From Actinomadura macrotermitis (GTDB lineage Bacteria > Actinomycetota > Actinomycetes > Streptosporangiales > Streptosporangiaceae), in the NCBI RefSeq assembly GCF_009604375.1, contig NZ_WEGH01000005.1, positions 186,001 to 250,000 on the forward strand: a stretch of DNA of 64,000 nucleotides, read 5' to 3'. The notes beneath the pieces were generated by a model, which worked only from the letters and a program-made list of their open reading frames with translations, had not been told where the DNA came from and searched no databases. A program made the position numbers and the translations under genes. Positions within the stretch are counted from its first letter, which is position 1. Each line of letters opens with the position of its first letter. Below are positions 17,551 to 26,072 of the stretch, in pieces.

Positions 17551-18504
17551 TCACGGGTGCGGCGGCGCCATGTCGGACACGTCGTCGAGCGCGCGGCGGA
17601 TCTCCCGCGGCAGCGTCAGGTCCTCGCTGCCGAGGGCCTGCGCGAGCTGCGCGGCGGTGCGCGCGCCGACGACCGGCGCGGCCACGCCGGGCCGGTCGCG
17701 CACCCAGGCCAGCGCCACGGCGAGCGGCGACACCCCGAGCCCCTCGGCGGCGGTCACCACCGACTCCACGATCCGCCCGCACTCCTCGTCCAGGTAGGGC
17801 TGGACGAACTCGGCGAAGTGGTCGTTGGCGGCGCGCGACCCGGCCGGGATGCCGGTGCGGTACTTGCCGGTCAGCACCCCGCGCCCGAGCGGCGACCACG
17901 GCAGCAGCCCGGCGCCCGCGTCCAGCGCGGCCGGCACCACCTCGCGCTCCACGTCCCGGCTGAGCAGCGAGTACTCCACCTGCACCGACACGATCGGGGC
18001 GCGGCCCGGCCAGGCGCGCTGCCAGGCGGCGGCCTTGGCGACCTGCCAGCCGGCGTAGTTGGACACCCCGACGTAGCGGGTGCGGCCCGAGGCGACGGCC
18101 TCGTCCAGCGCCGACAGCGTCTCCTCCAGCGGCGTCGCCGGGTCGTAGACGTGCACCTGCCACAGGTCCACGTGCTCCAGACCGAGCCGGTCCAGCGAGG
18201 CGTCCAGCGCCCCGATCAGGTGCCGGCGCGACGCGTCGTAGCGGCCGTTCGGGCGGATCGCGGCCTTGGTCGCCACCACCAGCCCGTCGCGGTCCACCAG
18301 CTCGCGCAGCAGATGGCCGAGGATCCGCTCGCTGTCGCCGTCGCAGTAGACGTCGGCGGTGTCCACCAGGGTGCCGCCCGCGTCGGCGAACGCGCGGAGC
18401 TGGGCGGCCGCCTCGCCGGGGCCGGTGTCCTCGCCCCAGGTCATGGTGCCGAGGCCGAGCCGGGACACCAGCAGGCCGCTCCGCCCGACGTGACGCTCTT
18501 CCAT
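17551..18504 (-). CDS. Aldo/keto reductase
   Basis: 317 residues from the ATG at 18504; longer in-frame reading upstream crosses the uppP promoter region and is rejected. The NADPH-dependent TIM-barrel family is shown by LGLGTMTWGED, the catalytic Asp and Tyr in DTADVY, Lys in VVATKAA, and His in WQVHVYD. VGVSNYAGWQ and SPLGRGVLTGKY are further family blocks. Such enzymes reduce aldehydes and ketones; the substrate is not evident. It is divergent from uppP and probably co-transcribed with the RecD2-like gene. Confidence 0.93.
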   Translation of the reverse strand: MEERHVGRSGLLVSRLGLGTMTWGEDTGPGEAAAQLRAFADAGGTLVDTADVYCDGDSERILGHLLRELVDRDGLVVATKAAIRPNGRYDASRRHLIGALDASLDRLGLEHVDLWQVHVYDPATPLEETLSALDEAVASGRTRYVGVSNYAGWQVAKAAAWQRAWPGRAPIVSVQVEYSLLSRDVEREVVPAALDAGAGLLPWSPLGRGVLTGKYRTGIPAGSRAANDHFAEFVQPYLDEECGRIVESVVTAAEGLGVSPLAVALAWVRDRPGVAAPVVGARTAAQLAQALGSEDLTLPREIRRALDDVSDMAPPHP

Positions 18505-18623
18505 GGTCGGCCAATTTATCGCCCCGGCGGAGCGCCGCACCCGTCCGCGTCCGGGCCCGGCGTCCGCCCGCGGCCGATACGCTGCCTTTGAGATCGCGTA
18601 GGAGTTGAGGGGAACCACCACCT

Positions 18624-19442
18624 GTGAACGTCGTGGAAGCGACCGTGCTCGGCATCGTCCAGGGACTCACCGAGTTCCTGCCGATCTCCAGCTCGGGGCA
18701 CCTGCTGATCGTGCCGAGGCTGGCCGGCTGGGGCGACCCGGGAGCGGCGTTCACCGCCGTCATCCAGCTCGGCACGATGGCGGCGGTCATCATCTATTTC
18801 TGGCGCGACCTGGTCAACATCATCACGACCTGGACCAAGAGCCTGTGGACGCCGGACCTGCGCACCCACCAGGACGCCCGGATGGGCTGGTACATCGGCC
18901 TCGGCACGATCCCGATCAGCGTGGTGGGACTGGCGTTCAAGGACTTCATCGAGGGCCCGTCGCGCAACCTGTGGATCAACGCGACGTCGCTGATCGTGAT
19001 GGGCCTGGTGCTGATGGTCGCCGAGTGGGCCGGCGCCCGCAAGCGCGAGGTCGCCGACCTGAACCTGCGCGACGGCCTCATCATCGGCGGCTTCCAGTGC
19101 CTGTCGCTCATCCCCGGCTCCTCGCGGTCGGGCTCGACGATGACCGGCGCGCTGTTCCTCGGCTACACCCGCGAGGCGGCGGCCCGCTACTCGTTCCTGC
19201 TGTCGGTGCCGGCGGTCGTGTTGTCGGGCGCGTTCGAGATGCGGCACGCCTTCGACGGCAACCTGCAGCTCATGCCCACCGTGATCGCGACGATCGTGTC
19301 GTTCGTGGTCGGCTACGCCTGCATCGCCTGGCTGCTGAAGTACCTCACCCGGCACTCCATGGCGATCTTCGTCTACTACCGGGTGGCGCTCGGCGGCATC
19401 CTGCTCGGGCTGCTGGCGGCGGGCGCGCTGTCGGCCACCTGA
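18624..19442 (+). CDS. uppP: Undecaprenyl-diphosphatase UppP (BacA)
   Basis: 272 residues from a GTG, standard length. This integral membrane enzyme dephosphorylates undecaprenyl diphosphate to recycle the lipid carrier for peptidoglycan and other wall polymers. Both family signatures are present: EFLPISSSGHL near residue 17 and LIPGSSRSGSTM near 165, with the catalytic Glu and Arg. About eight hydrophobic helices are visible. GAGGGG lies upstream of the start. TACGCT at 18578-18583, inside the same GGCCGATACGCT 12-mer found before fabG, is the likely -10. Confidence 0.96.
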   Translation: MNVVEATVLGIVQGLTEFLPISSSGHLLIVPRLAGWGDPGAAFTAVIQLGTMAAVIIYFWRDLVNIITTWTKSLWTPDLRTHQDARMGWYIGLGTIPISVVGLAFKDFIEGPSRNLWINATSLIVMGLVLMVAEWAGARKREVADLNLRDGLIIGGFQCLSLIPGSSRSGSTMTGALFLGYTREAAARYSFLLSVPAVVLSGAFEMRHAFDGNLQLMPTVIATIVSFVVGYACIAWLLKYLTRHSMAIFVYYRVALGGILLGLLAAGALSAT

Positions 19443-19495
19443 CCTGCGCACCCGCATTGTCACCGCGGCATATATCGTTTTACGGCCGTCCGGGT

Positions 19496-19501
19496 TAGAG
19501 T
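19496..19501 (+). promoter_or_regulatory. -10 hexamer TAGAGT for a leaderless gene
   Basis: TAGAGT ends 8 nt before the ATG at 19510 and no ribosome site is present between them. Confidence 0.45.
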
Positions 19502-19509
19502 TCGCAGCC

Positions 19510-20136
19510 ATGGCGCCACCCCAGTTCTCGATGTACTCGCCGAACCTGCCCGACGGCGAGGAGGGCGACGCGGCCGCCGAGCCGGTGCCCGGCCTCGGCC
19601 CGCAGAGCGACCCGGGGTTCGCCGCCTCGCTGCGCTCGGGCACCTTCCTCGGGCAGTGGCGCCGCACGGTGCTGGTGCTCGCGGTCGCGCCGGTGCTGAT
19701 CCTGGCGATCACGCCGCTGATCGTGCAGGACGGCCGGGGCCGGCTCGGCGACGCGCCGCCGTGGATCTACCTGCCGCTGCTGCTCGCCGCCGTCGCCGCC
19801 GCGCTGATCGGCCCGCGGGTCCCGGCGCCGCTGCCGCCGGGCCTGGCGCCCGCGCGGGCGGCGCGCACCGCGCTGCTGGCGTTCCGGCAGGCGGTGCTGG
19901 TGCGGTTCGCGCTCGGCGAGGGCGTCATCCTGCTCGGCATCCCGCTCGCCATGGTCGGGCACAGCGAGCTGGTCTTCGTGGCCGGCTTCGCGCTCGGCTA
20001 CCCGGTGCTGCTCTGGCTGACCCTGCCGACCGCGGGCGCGGTGGAGCGGATGCGGCGGCGGCTGGAGGCCGGCGGCGCCGAGTCGCACCTGTGGGCGGCG
20101 CTGCTGTCGCCGGTGCCGCGCCAGCCGGGCGGCTGA
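19510..20136 (+). CDS. Multi-pass membrane protein of unknown function
   Basis: 208 residues. The first 50 are hydrophilic and rich in Pro, Glu and Asp; then four hydrophobic helices can be seen (around 52-70, 82-98, 137-152 and 155-170), followed by a basic segment (VERMRRRLEAGG). I do not recognise a family. There is no ribosome site, and a TAGAGT hexamer 8 nt before the start points to a leaderless transcript. It is convergent with corA, with 37 bp between. Confidence 0.72.
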   Translation: MAPPQFSMYSPNLPDGEEGDAAAEPVPGLGPQSDPGFAASLRSGTFLGQWRRTVLVLAVAPVLILAITPLIVQDGRGRLGDAPPWIYLPLLLAAVAAALIGPRVPAPLPPGLAPARAARTALLAFRQAVLVRFALGEGVILLGIPLAMVGHSELVFVAGFALGYPVLLWLTLPTAGAVERMRRRLEAGGAESHLWAALLSPVPRQPGG

Positions 20137-20173
20137 CCGCCCGGGGGCGAACACGGGCCAGAGCCCGTGGCCG

Positions 20174-21154
20174 CTAGAGCCACCCGTTCTTGCGCAGCTT
20201 GTAGAAGACGATCCCCATGGCGGCGGCCATCACCACGATGACCAGCAGGTACCCGTACCTCCAGTGCAGCTCGGGCATGTGCTCGAAGTTCATGCCGTAG
20301 ATCCCGGCGATCGCGGTCGGCACCGCGATGATGGCCGCCCACGCGGAGATCTTGCGCATGTCCTCGTTCTGCTGCTTGCCCTGCAGCGCCAGGTGCGCCG
20401 ACAGCACGCTGGTCAGCAGCTCGTTGTGCGCGTCGACCTGGCCGTCCACCCGCAGCAGGTGGTCCAGCACGTCGCGGAAGTACTCGCGGGTGCCCGCGCA
20501 CTCGGCCACCCGGCCGCGGGCGATCTCCTGCATGACCGGGACGAGCGGGTCCTCGGCGGTGCGGAACTCCAGCACCTCGCGCTTGAGGGAGTAGATGTCG
20601 GCGGTGACGTCGCGGCCCTGCGGGTCGAACACCGCCCGCTCCAGCCCGATGATGTCGACCTCGACCTCGTGCGCGACCACCCCGTAGTGGTCCACCACCT
20701 CGTCGCACACCGCGTACAGCACCGCCGCCGGGCCGTGCTCCAGCAGCTCCTTGTCCTTCTCCAGCCGGTGCCGGACGGGCCCGAGCGGGTTGCCGGCGCC
20801 GTGCCGGACCGTCACCACGAAGTCGCGGCCGAGGAACAGCATGATCTCGCCGACCTCGATGTCGGAGGTGTCGTCGAGGTAGGACAGCGTCTTCAGCACC
20901 ACGAACAGGGTGTCGTCGTAGCGCTCCAGCTTCGGCCGCTGGTGCGCCGACACCGCGTCCTCGGCGGCCAGCGGGTGCAGCCGCAGCTCGTCGCGGATCA
21001 GCTCGAACTCGTCCTCGTCCGGCTCGAACAGGCCGATCCACACGAAGCAGTCGCCCCGGCTGCGGGCCAGGTCGACGGCGTCGCTGATGTCGCCGTCGAT
21101 GTCCTGCCGGCGTCCTTCGGCGTAGATGGCCTTGTCCACGATCACATCCGGCAT
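20174..21154 (-). CDS. corA: CorA-type magnesium/cobalt transporter
   Basis: 326 residues from the ATG at 21154. Large cytoplasmic N-terminal domain, then two C-terminal helices; the first ends in the selectivity motif GMN (IYGMNFEHMPEL), and the basic C-terminus FYKLRKNGWL is typical. CorA pentamers conduct Mg2+ and some Co2+ and are gated by cytoplasmic Mg2+. An alternative start 18 nt upstream is less likely. Divergent from the phosphomutase-like gene; the shared gap is only 67 bp. Confidence 0.94.
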   Translation of the reverse strand: MPDVIVDKAIYAEGRRQDIDGDISDAVDLARSRGDCFVWIGLFEPDEDEFELIRDELRLHPLAAEDAVSAHQRPKLERYDDTLFVVLKTLSYLDDTSDIEVGEIMLFLGRDFVVTVRHGAGNPLGPVRHRLEKDKELLEHGPAAVLYAVCDEVVDHYGVVAHEVEVDIIGLERAVFDPQGRDVTADIYSLKREVLEFRTAEDPLVPVMQEIARGRVAECAGTREYFRDVLDHLLRVDGQVDAHNELLTSVLSAHLALQGKQQNEDMRKISAWAAIIAVPTAIAGIYGMNFEHMPELHWRYGYLLVIVVMAAAMGIVFYKLRKNGWL

Positions 21155-21208
21155 TCTCGCGCACGCCGTCAAGTCAGGGTAATGATCACGCCGGGCGGGC
21201 GCGTCTCG

Positions 21209-21214
21209 TAGAGT
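21209..21214 (+). promoter_or_regulatory. -10 hexamer TAGAGT for a leaderless gene
   Basis: Seven nt separate the hexamer from the GTG at 21222, with no ribosome site. An alternative GTG at 21213 lies inside the hexamer and is therefore less likely. Confidence 0.5.
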
Positions 21215-21221
21215 GCGTGGC

Positions 21222-21923
21222 GTGACGACGCTCCTGCTGGTCCGGCACGGCCTGACCGAGATGACCGGGCCGCGGCTGGCCGGGTGGACCCCGGGCCTGG
21301 CCCTGGACGAGCGGGGCCGCGCGCAGGCCGCCGCGGTCGCCGCGCGCCTGGCGCCGCTGCCGCTCGCCGCGCTGGTCTCCAGCCCGCTGGACCGCTGCCT
21401 GCAGACCGCCGGGGCGATCGCCGCCGGCCGCGCCGGCGCCGCCGCGAAGGTCGAGGTGGACGACCGGTTCGGCGAGGTCCGCTACGGCGACTGGACCGGC
21501 CGCGAGCTCGCCGAGCTGGCCAAGGAGCCGCTCTGGCGGGTGGTGCAGGCGCACCCGAGCGCGGCGGTCTTCCCCGGCGCCGAAGGCGAGGCCCTCGCCG
21601 CCGCGCAGCACCGCGCGGTCACCGCGGTGCGCGAGTGGAACGCCCGGATCGCCGCCGAGCACGGACCGCACGCCGCCTACCTGGTGTGCAGCCACGGCGA
21701 CATCATCAAGGCGATCGTGGCCGACGCGCTCGGCCTGCACCTGGACCAGTTCCAGCGCATCCAGGCCGACCCGGCGTCGGTCACCGCGATCCGCTACACC
21801 GGGCTGCGCCCGTTCGTGGTCCGCCTCAACGACACCGGCGGCGGCGTCGAGGGGCTGCTGCCGGCCCCCGACACGGATCCGCCGGGCGATGACGGTGACG
21901 CGCCCGTCGGCGGCGGCGCGTAG
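21222..21923 (+). CDS. Histidine phosphatase family protein (phosphomutase-like, MSMEG_4193 family)
   Basis: 233 residues. The RHG catalytic motif is at the N-terminus (LLLVRHGLTEM), the second histidine in VCSHGDIIKAI, and the acidic residue in FGEVRYGDWTG. This branch is conserved in actinobacteria beside DUF3090 and SCO1664-like genes and upstream of mshC; its true substrate is not known to me. The C-terminal 30 residues are acidic and Gly-rich. The start at 21222 is chosen from the leaderless promoter geometry. First of three closely spaced genes. Confidence 0.9.
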   Translation: MTTLLLVRHGLTEMTGPRLAGWTPGLALDERGRAQAAAVAARLAPLPLAALVSSPLDRCLQTAGAIAAGRAGAAAKVEVDDRFGEVRYGDWTGRELAELAKEPLWRVVQAHPSAAVFPGAEGEALAAAQHRAVTAVREWNARIAAEHGPHAAYLVCSHGDIIKAIVADALGLHLDQFQRIQADPASVTAIRYTGLRPFVVRLNDTGGGVEGLLPAPDTDPPGDDGDAPVGGGA

Positions 21924-21926
21924 GGT
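21921..21926 (+). promoter_or_regulatory. -10 hexamer TAGGGT for a leaderless gene
   Basis: It overlaps the stop codon of the preceding gene and ends 7 nt before the DUF3090 ATG at 21934. No ribosome site is seen. Confidence 0.5.
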
Positions 21927-21933
21927 CAGTGGC

Positions 21934-22485
21934 ATGCCGGTCATCTCCTATGAACTGCCCGACAGGTTCGTCGCGGGCGCCGTCGGCCAGCCCGGCGAGC
22001 GCGCCTTCTACCTGCAGGCCCGCGACGGCCGCCGGGTCACCAGCGTGGGGCTGGAGAAGTTCCAGGTGACGCTGCTGGCCGAGCGCCTGGAGCAGCTGCT
22101 GGACGAGGTGCTGCGGCAGAGCGGCGGCGAGACCGCCGTGCCGGCGGTCGCGCCGGTCGAGCTGCGCGACGACGGCCCGCTGGACCAGCCGGTCGAGGAG
22201 GAGTTCCGGGTCGGCGCGATGGCGCTCGGCTGGGACCCCGAGGACGAGCGGGTGGTCATCGAGGCGCAGGAGGCCGGCGAGGACGACGAGGCCGTGGCCG
22301 AGGCCGGCGACCCCGACCCGGCGGTGGCGGTGCTGCGGGTCAGCATCACCGCCGCGCAGGCCCGCGCGTTCGCCGAGCGGGCGCTGCGGCTGGTCGCCGC
22401 GGGCCGGCCGCCGTGCCCGCTGTGCGGGCTGCCGCTGGACACGGCCGGGCACATATGCCCGCGCCAGAACGGGTATCTGGGCTGA
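21934..22485 (+). CDS. DUF3090 family protein
   Basis: 183 residues. The N-terminal block VGQPGERAFYLQARDG and GLEKFQVTLLAERLEQLLDE, and the C-terminal zinc-ribbon-like CPLCGLPLD...GHICPRQNGY are the DUF3090 pattern. The family is found in actinobacteria next to the phosphomutase-like and SCO1664-like genes. Function unknown; the four-ligand end suggests bound zinc. Ten bp separate it from the preceding gene, but it has its own candidate -10, so it may be transcribed both ways. Confidence 0.88.
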   Translation: MPVISYELPDRFVAGAVGQPGERAFYLQARDGRRVTSVGLEKFQVTLLAERLEQLLDEVLRQSGGETAVPAVAPVELRDDGPLDQPVEEEFRVGAMALGWDPEDERVVIEAQEAGEDDEAVAEAGDPDPAVAVLRVSITAAQARAFAERALRLVAAGRPPCPLCGLPLDTAGHICPRQNGYLG

Positions 22486-22521
22486 CATGCCGCTCTACTG
22501 GATCATGACCGTGGCGGCCGG

Positions 22522-22527
22522 GAGAAT
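22522..22527 (+). promoter_or_regulatory. -10-like hexamer GAGAAT
   Basis: It ends 6 nt before the ATG at 22534; no ribosome site. The first base departs from the TAnnnT pattern, so this is weaker than the others. Confidence 0.35.
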
Positions 22528-22533
22528 GGGCCC

Positions 22534-23310
22534 ATGACGCAGTCCTCCCGGGATCGCACCCCCGCAGACGAGGCGCTGGAACCCGTGGTCTCCCCGCGCG
22601 ACGCCGAGACCGCCGAGCGGCTGCTGCTGAACGGGCGGCTCACCGTGGAGGGGCGCCTCGTGCAGGCCTCCAACGCCACCCTGTACTGCGCCGTCGAGCA
22701 CGAGGGCCGGTACGCGGCGTGCGTGTACAAGCCCGTCGCGGGGGAGCGGCCCCTCTGGGACTTCCCCGACGGCACCCTGGCCGAGCGCGAGGTCGCCGCC
22801 TACGCGGTGTCGCGGGTGATGGGCTGGGACATCGTCCCGCCGACGGTGCACCGCGACGGCCCCTACGGGCCCGGCATGGTGCAGCTGTGGGTGGAGCCCG
22901 ACCCCGACATCGACCTGGTCGCGCTGTCGCGCTCGGAGGACGAGGCGATCCGCCGGATGGCGGTGTTCGACGCCGTCATCAACAACGCCGACCGCAAGAT
23001 CGGCCACCTGCTGCCGCCCGGCGACGGCCACGTCTACGGCTGCGACCACGGGGTGTCGTTCTCCACCGACTACAAGCTGCGCACGGTGCTGTGGCAGTGG
23101 CGCGGCCAGCGCCTCACCGGCGACGCGCTGCGCGCGCTCGGCCGGGTGGAGGAGGCGCTGCGCGACGGGCCGCTCGCGCAGCGCCTGGCCGACCTGCTCA
23201 CCGCCGAGGAGGTGGAGGCGACCCGCCGCCGCGTCGCGATGATGCTGAAGCACCGCATCCACCCCTACCCGCCCGAGGACTGGCCCGCCATCCCCTGGCC
23301 CCCGCTGTAG
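22534..23310 (+). CDS. SCO1664 family protein, kinase-like fold
   Basis: 258 residues of an actinobacterial family with no assigned function. The sequence has the skeleton of a HipA/PI3-4-kinase-like enzyme: a possible ATP lysine (VYKP, Lys66), a helix-C type Glu (about 84-86), a catalytic-loop-like NNADRKIGHLL (150-160, Asp153) and a metal-site-like DHGVSF (Asp171). Whether it phosphorylates anything is inference. It follows DUF3090 by 48 bp. In other actinobacteria mshC normally follows directly; here a TANGO2-like gene and a five-gene peptide transporter come between. Confidence 0.86.
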   Translation: MTQSSRDRTPADEALEPVVSPRDAETAERLLLNGRLTVEGRLVQASNATLYCAVEHEGRYAACVYKPVAGERPLWDFPDGTLAEREVAAYAVSRVMGWDIVPPTVHRDGPYGPGMVQLWVEPDPDIDLVALSRSEDEAIRRMAVFDAVINNADRKIGHLLPPGDGHVYGCDHGVSFSTDYKLRTVLWQWRGQRLTGDALRALGRVEEALRDGPLAQRLADLLTAEEVEATRRRVAMMLKHRIHPYPPEDWPAIPWPPL

Positions 23311-23343
23311 GGCGCCGCGGGGCGCGGTGGTCGAATATGGGCC

Positions 23344-24123
23344 ATGTGCACGGCGATCATCAGCGTTGTCCCCGCGTCCCCCGTCCCCGTGCTGCTGGCC
23401 GGCGTCCGCGACGAGTTCGTCGGCCGCCCCTGGGAGCCGCCCGGCGCGCACTGGCCGGACCGGCCCGCCCTGCTCGGCGGGCGTGACCTGCAGGCCGGCG
23501 GCACCTGGTTCGCCGTCGACCCCGGCGCGCCGCGCGCGGCGTGCGTGCTGAACGGCCGCGGCCGGCCCGCCCCCGAGGCGGCGCGGCTCTCGCGCGGCGG
23601 CCTGCCGCTGCTGATGGCCGCCGAGGGCGGGCTCGGCGACCTGGACCCGGCCCGCTACGACCCCTTCCACCTGGTCTGCGCCGAGCCCGCGCTGGTGCGG
23701 CTGTGGAGCTGGGACGGCACGGACCTGGCCGAGCACGAACTCGGCCCCGGCCTGCACATGATCGTCAACAGCGGGCTGGAGGGCGAGGGCGCGCTGGAGG
23801 GCGGCAGCGAGGACGCCTACATGAGGGCGCGCCTCACCCACTTCCGGCCCCGGCTCGCCGCGGCGCCGCGCCCCGAGCCGTGTCCCGGCCAGGACGTCCG
23901 GCAGGCGTGGGAGCCGTGGCTGCCGCTGCTGGAGGGCGACGGCCTGGAGCGTTCCGACGTGCGGGCGCTGCTGCCGCTGCTGGACCTCGGCGGCGGCCGC
24001 GTCTGGGGGACCGGCTCGATCAGCCTGGCCGCGCTGCGGCACCCGGGCCCGGACGGCCCGGGCCTGCGCTACGACTTCAGCGGCGCGCCGGGCGATCCGG
24101 CGGGCTGGACCGCCGTCCGCTGA
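23344..24123 (+). CDS. TANGO2/NRDE family protein
   Basis: 259 residues. The N-terminal cysteine (MCTA) and the block GVRDEF, GGRDLQAGGTWFAV and LNGRGRP are those of the NRDE/TANGO2 family, named for Asn-Arg-Asp-Glu; here the first residue is Val21. The N-terminal Cys could act as a nucleophile after Met removal, as in related hydrolases. TANGO2 proteins have been linked to heme and lipid metabolism in eukaryotes; the bacterial function is unclear. GAATAT 5 nt upstream of the start may serve as a -10. Confidence 0.85.
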   Translation: MCTAIISVVPASPVPVLLAGVRDEFVGRPWEPPGAHWPDRPALLGGRDLQAGGTWFAVDPGAPRAACVLNGRGRPAPEAARLSRGGLPLLMAAEGGLGDLDPARYDPFHLVCAEPALVRLWSWDGTDLAEHELGPGLHMIVNSGLEGEGALEGGSEDAYMRARLTHFRPRLAAAPRPEPCPGQDVRQAWEPWLPLLEGDGLERSDVRALLPLLDLGGGRVWGTGSISLAALRHPGPDGPGLRYDFSGAPGDPAGWTAVR

Positions 24124-24274
24124 CGCGCCCCTGACCCCCTTCGGGGACCCGCATGCGCCATCCCGTCACTCTCGGTGCTAATTTGACTACCTGATGCGAT
24201 CTCCGTGGGCCGCCAGGGGGCAGCCCATCACGAGATGACGCGTCAAGGTCATCACGCGGACGGGGGAGTTGCAG

Positions 24275-26041
24275 ATGGCGGGACGACGGACGGTGGCGAT
24301 CGCCGCGGGGCTCGGGGCGGCCGTGCTCGGGCTCGGCGCCTGCGGCGGCGACAGCGGCGGCGGCGGTGGCGGCGGCAAGGACGGCACCCTGAAGCTGGTC
24401 GGCTCGGCCGACGTGGACCACCTCGACACCGCGTCCGGCTACAGCACCTTCAGCAGCCTGCTGACCCGCCAGTACGCGCGGACGCTGTTCAACTTCAAGG
24501 CCTCCAACACCTTCGAGGAGGCGATCAAGGTCCAGCCCGACCTGGCGGCCGAGATCCCCGCCACCGGCAACGGCGGGATCAGCGCGGACGGCAAGACCTA
24601 CACGATCAAGCTGCGCCAGGGCGCGCAGTGGAACACCCAGCCGCCGCGGCCCGTCGTCGCCGGCGACCTCGTCCGGGGGCTGAAGCGCCTGTGCAACCCC
24701 GCCAGCCCGTCCGGCGGCAAGGGCTACTACATCCAGACGATCGTGGGGATGGACGCCTACTGCAAGGGCTTCGGCAAGGTCGACGCCAAGAGCGCCAAGG
24801 CCATCGCCGACTACCAGAACGGCCACCAGATCCCCGGGCTGCAGGCCAAGGACGACGCCACGCTGGTCATCAAGCTGACCGCGCCCGCCAGCGACTTCAC
24901 CAACATCCTCGGCATGCAGTTCGCCGCCGCGGCGCCCAAGGAGTACGACAACTACGTCCCCGACAGCCCCGACTACCGCAAGCACACCGTCTCCGACGGG
25001 CCGTACCAGATCACCTCCTACACCCCGAACAAGCAGTACACGCTGGACCGCAACCCGGCCTGGAAGGCCGAGTCCGACCCGCTGCGGGCGCAGAAGCCGG
25101 CCCGGATCACCATCACCATGGGGCAGGACTCGCCCGACGTCGTCCAGCAGCAGATGGAGCAGGGCGCGGCGGACCTGGCCTGGGACCAGCCGGTGCCGAC
25201 CGCCCGGATCCCCAGCCTGAAGTCCAACGCCAACTTCAAGATCATGGAGGGGTCGACCAGCAACCCCTACCTGGTCTTCAACACCCTCAGCCCGAGCAAC
25301 GGCGGGGCGCTCGGCAAGAAGCAGGTGCGGCAGGCGATCGAGTACGCGATCGACAAGTCCGCCCTCATCCAGATCTACGGCGGCCCGGACGTCAGCGAGG
25401 TGCTGAACCAGGTCATCCCGCCGCGCAGCGTCGGCTACCAGCCGTTCAACCTGTACCCGACGCCGAACAACAGCGGCGATCCGGCCAAGTGCAAGCAGAT
25501 GCTCGCCGCCGCGGGCCACCCGAACGGGCTGCGGCTGAAGTTCCCCTACCGGGTGTCCAGCAACCACCCCAAGATCGCCCAGTCGGTGCAGGCCAACCTC
25601 AAGGCGTGCGGCATCACCGCCGACCTCACGCCCGACACCAACGGCACCTTCTACGGCACCACGCTGGTGACCCCGTCGGACGCCAAGAGCGGCAAGTGGG
25701 ACATCGCCGCGCCGGGCTGGGTGCCGGACTGGTACGGCAACAACGGCCGCACCAACATCGTGCCGCTGTTCGACGGCCGGCAGTACGGGGCCAACTCCAC
25801 CGACTACGGCGGCTACAACAACCCGCAGGTCAACGCCGAGATCGACAAGGCGCTGGCGGCCAAGGACGCGGGCGCCGCGGCGGCGTCCTGGGCGGCGGCC
25901 GACAAGCTGATCATGCAGGACGCCGCGGTGGTGCCGTTCATGAACCAGAAGTACCCGATCTTCCACTCGTCCCGGGTGAAGAACGCGCTGTACCTGCCGT
26001 CGCAGCAGGCCTACGACCTCAACCAGATCGAGCTGTCCTGA
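24275..26041 (+). CDS. Oligopeptide ABC transporter substrate-binding lipoprotein (importer 1)
   Basis: 588 residues of solute-binding family 5. The signal peptide ends in a lipobox (LGLGAC, Cys25), followed by a Gly-rich linker. Later blocks include YTIKLRQGAQWN, DGPYQITSYTPN and VRQAIEYAIDKSALI. It should be tethered outside the membrane and deliver a peptide or similar ligand to the permease. The ATG is 6 nt after GGGGGAG; a TTG 6 nt upstream is unlikely. It is clearly paralogous to the binding protein at 46119. First gene of the operon 24275-30193. Confidence 0.93.
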   Translation: MAGRRTVAIAAGLGAAVLGLGACGGDSGGGGGGGKDGTLKLVGSADVDHLDTASGYSTFSSLLTRQYARTLFNFKASNTFEEAIKVQPDLAAEIPATGNGGISADGKTYTIKLRQGAQWNTQPPRPVVAGDLVRGLKRLCNPASPSGGKGYYIQTIVGMDAYCKGFGKVDAKSAKAIADYQNGHQIPGLQAKDDATLVIKLTAPASDFTNILGMQFAAAAPKEYDNYVPDSPDYRKHTVSDGPYQITSYTPNKQYTLDRNPAWKAESDPLRAQKPARITITMGQDSPDVVQQQMEQGAADLAWDQPVPTARIPSLKSNANFKIMEGSTSNPYLVFNTLSPSNGGALGKKQVRQAIEYAIDKSALIQIYGGPDVSEVLNQVIPPRSVGYQPFNLYPTPNNSGDPAKCKQMLAAAGHPNGLRLKFPYRVSSNHPKIAQSVQANLKACGITADLTPDTNGTFYGTTLVTPSDAKSGKWDIAAPGWVPDWYGNNGRTNIVPLFDGRQYGANSTDYGGYNNPQVNAEIDKALAAKDAGAAAASWAAADKLIMQDAAVVPFMNQKYPIFHSSRVKNALYLPSQQAYDLNQIELS

Positions 26042-26072
26042 CCGCCCGCAGCACGGACGCGAAGGGGCGTCG

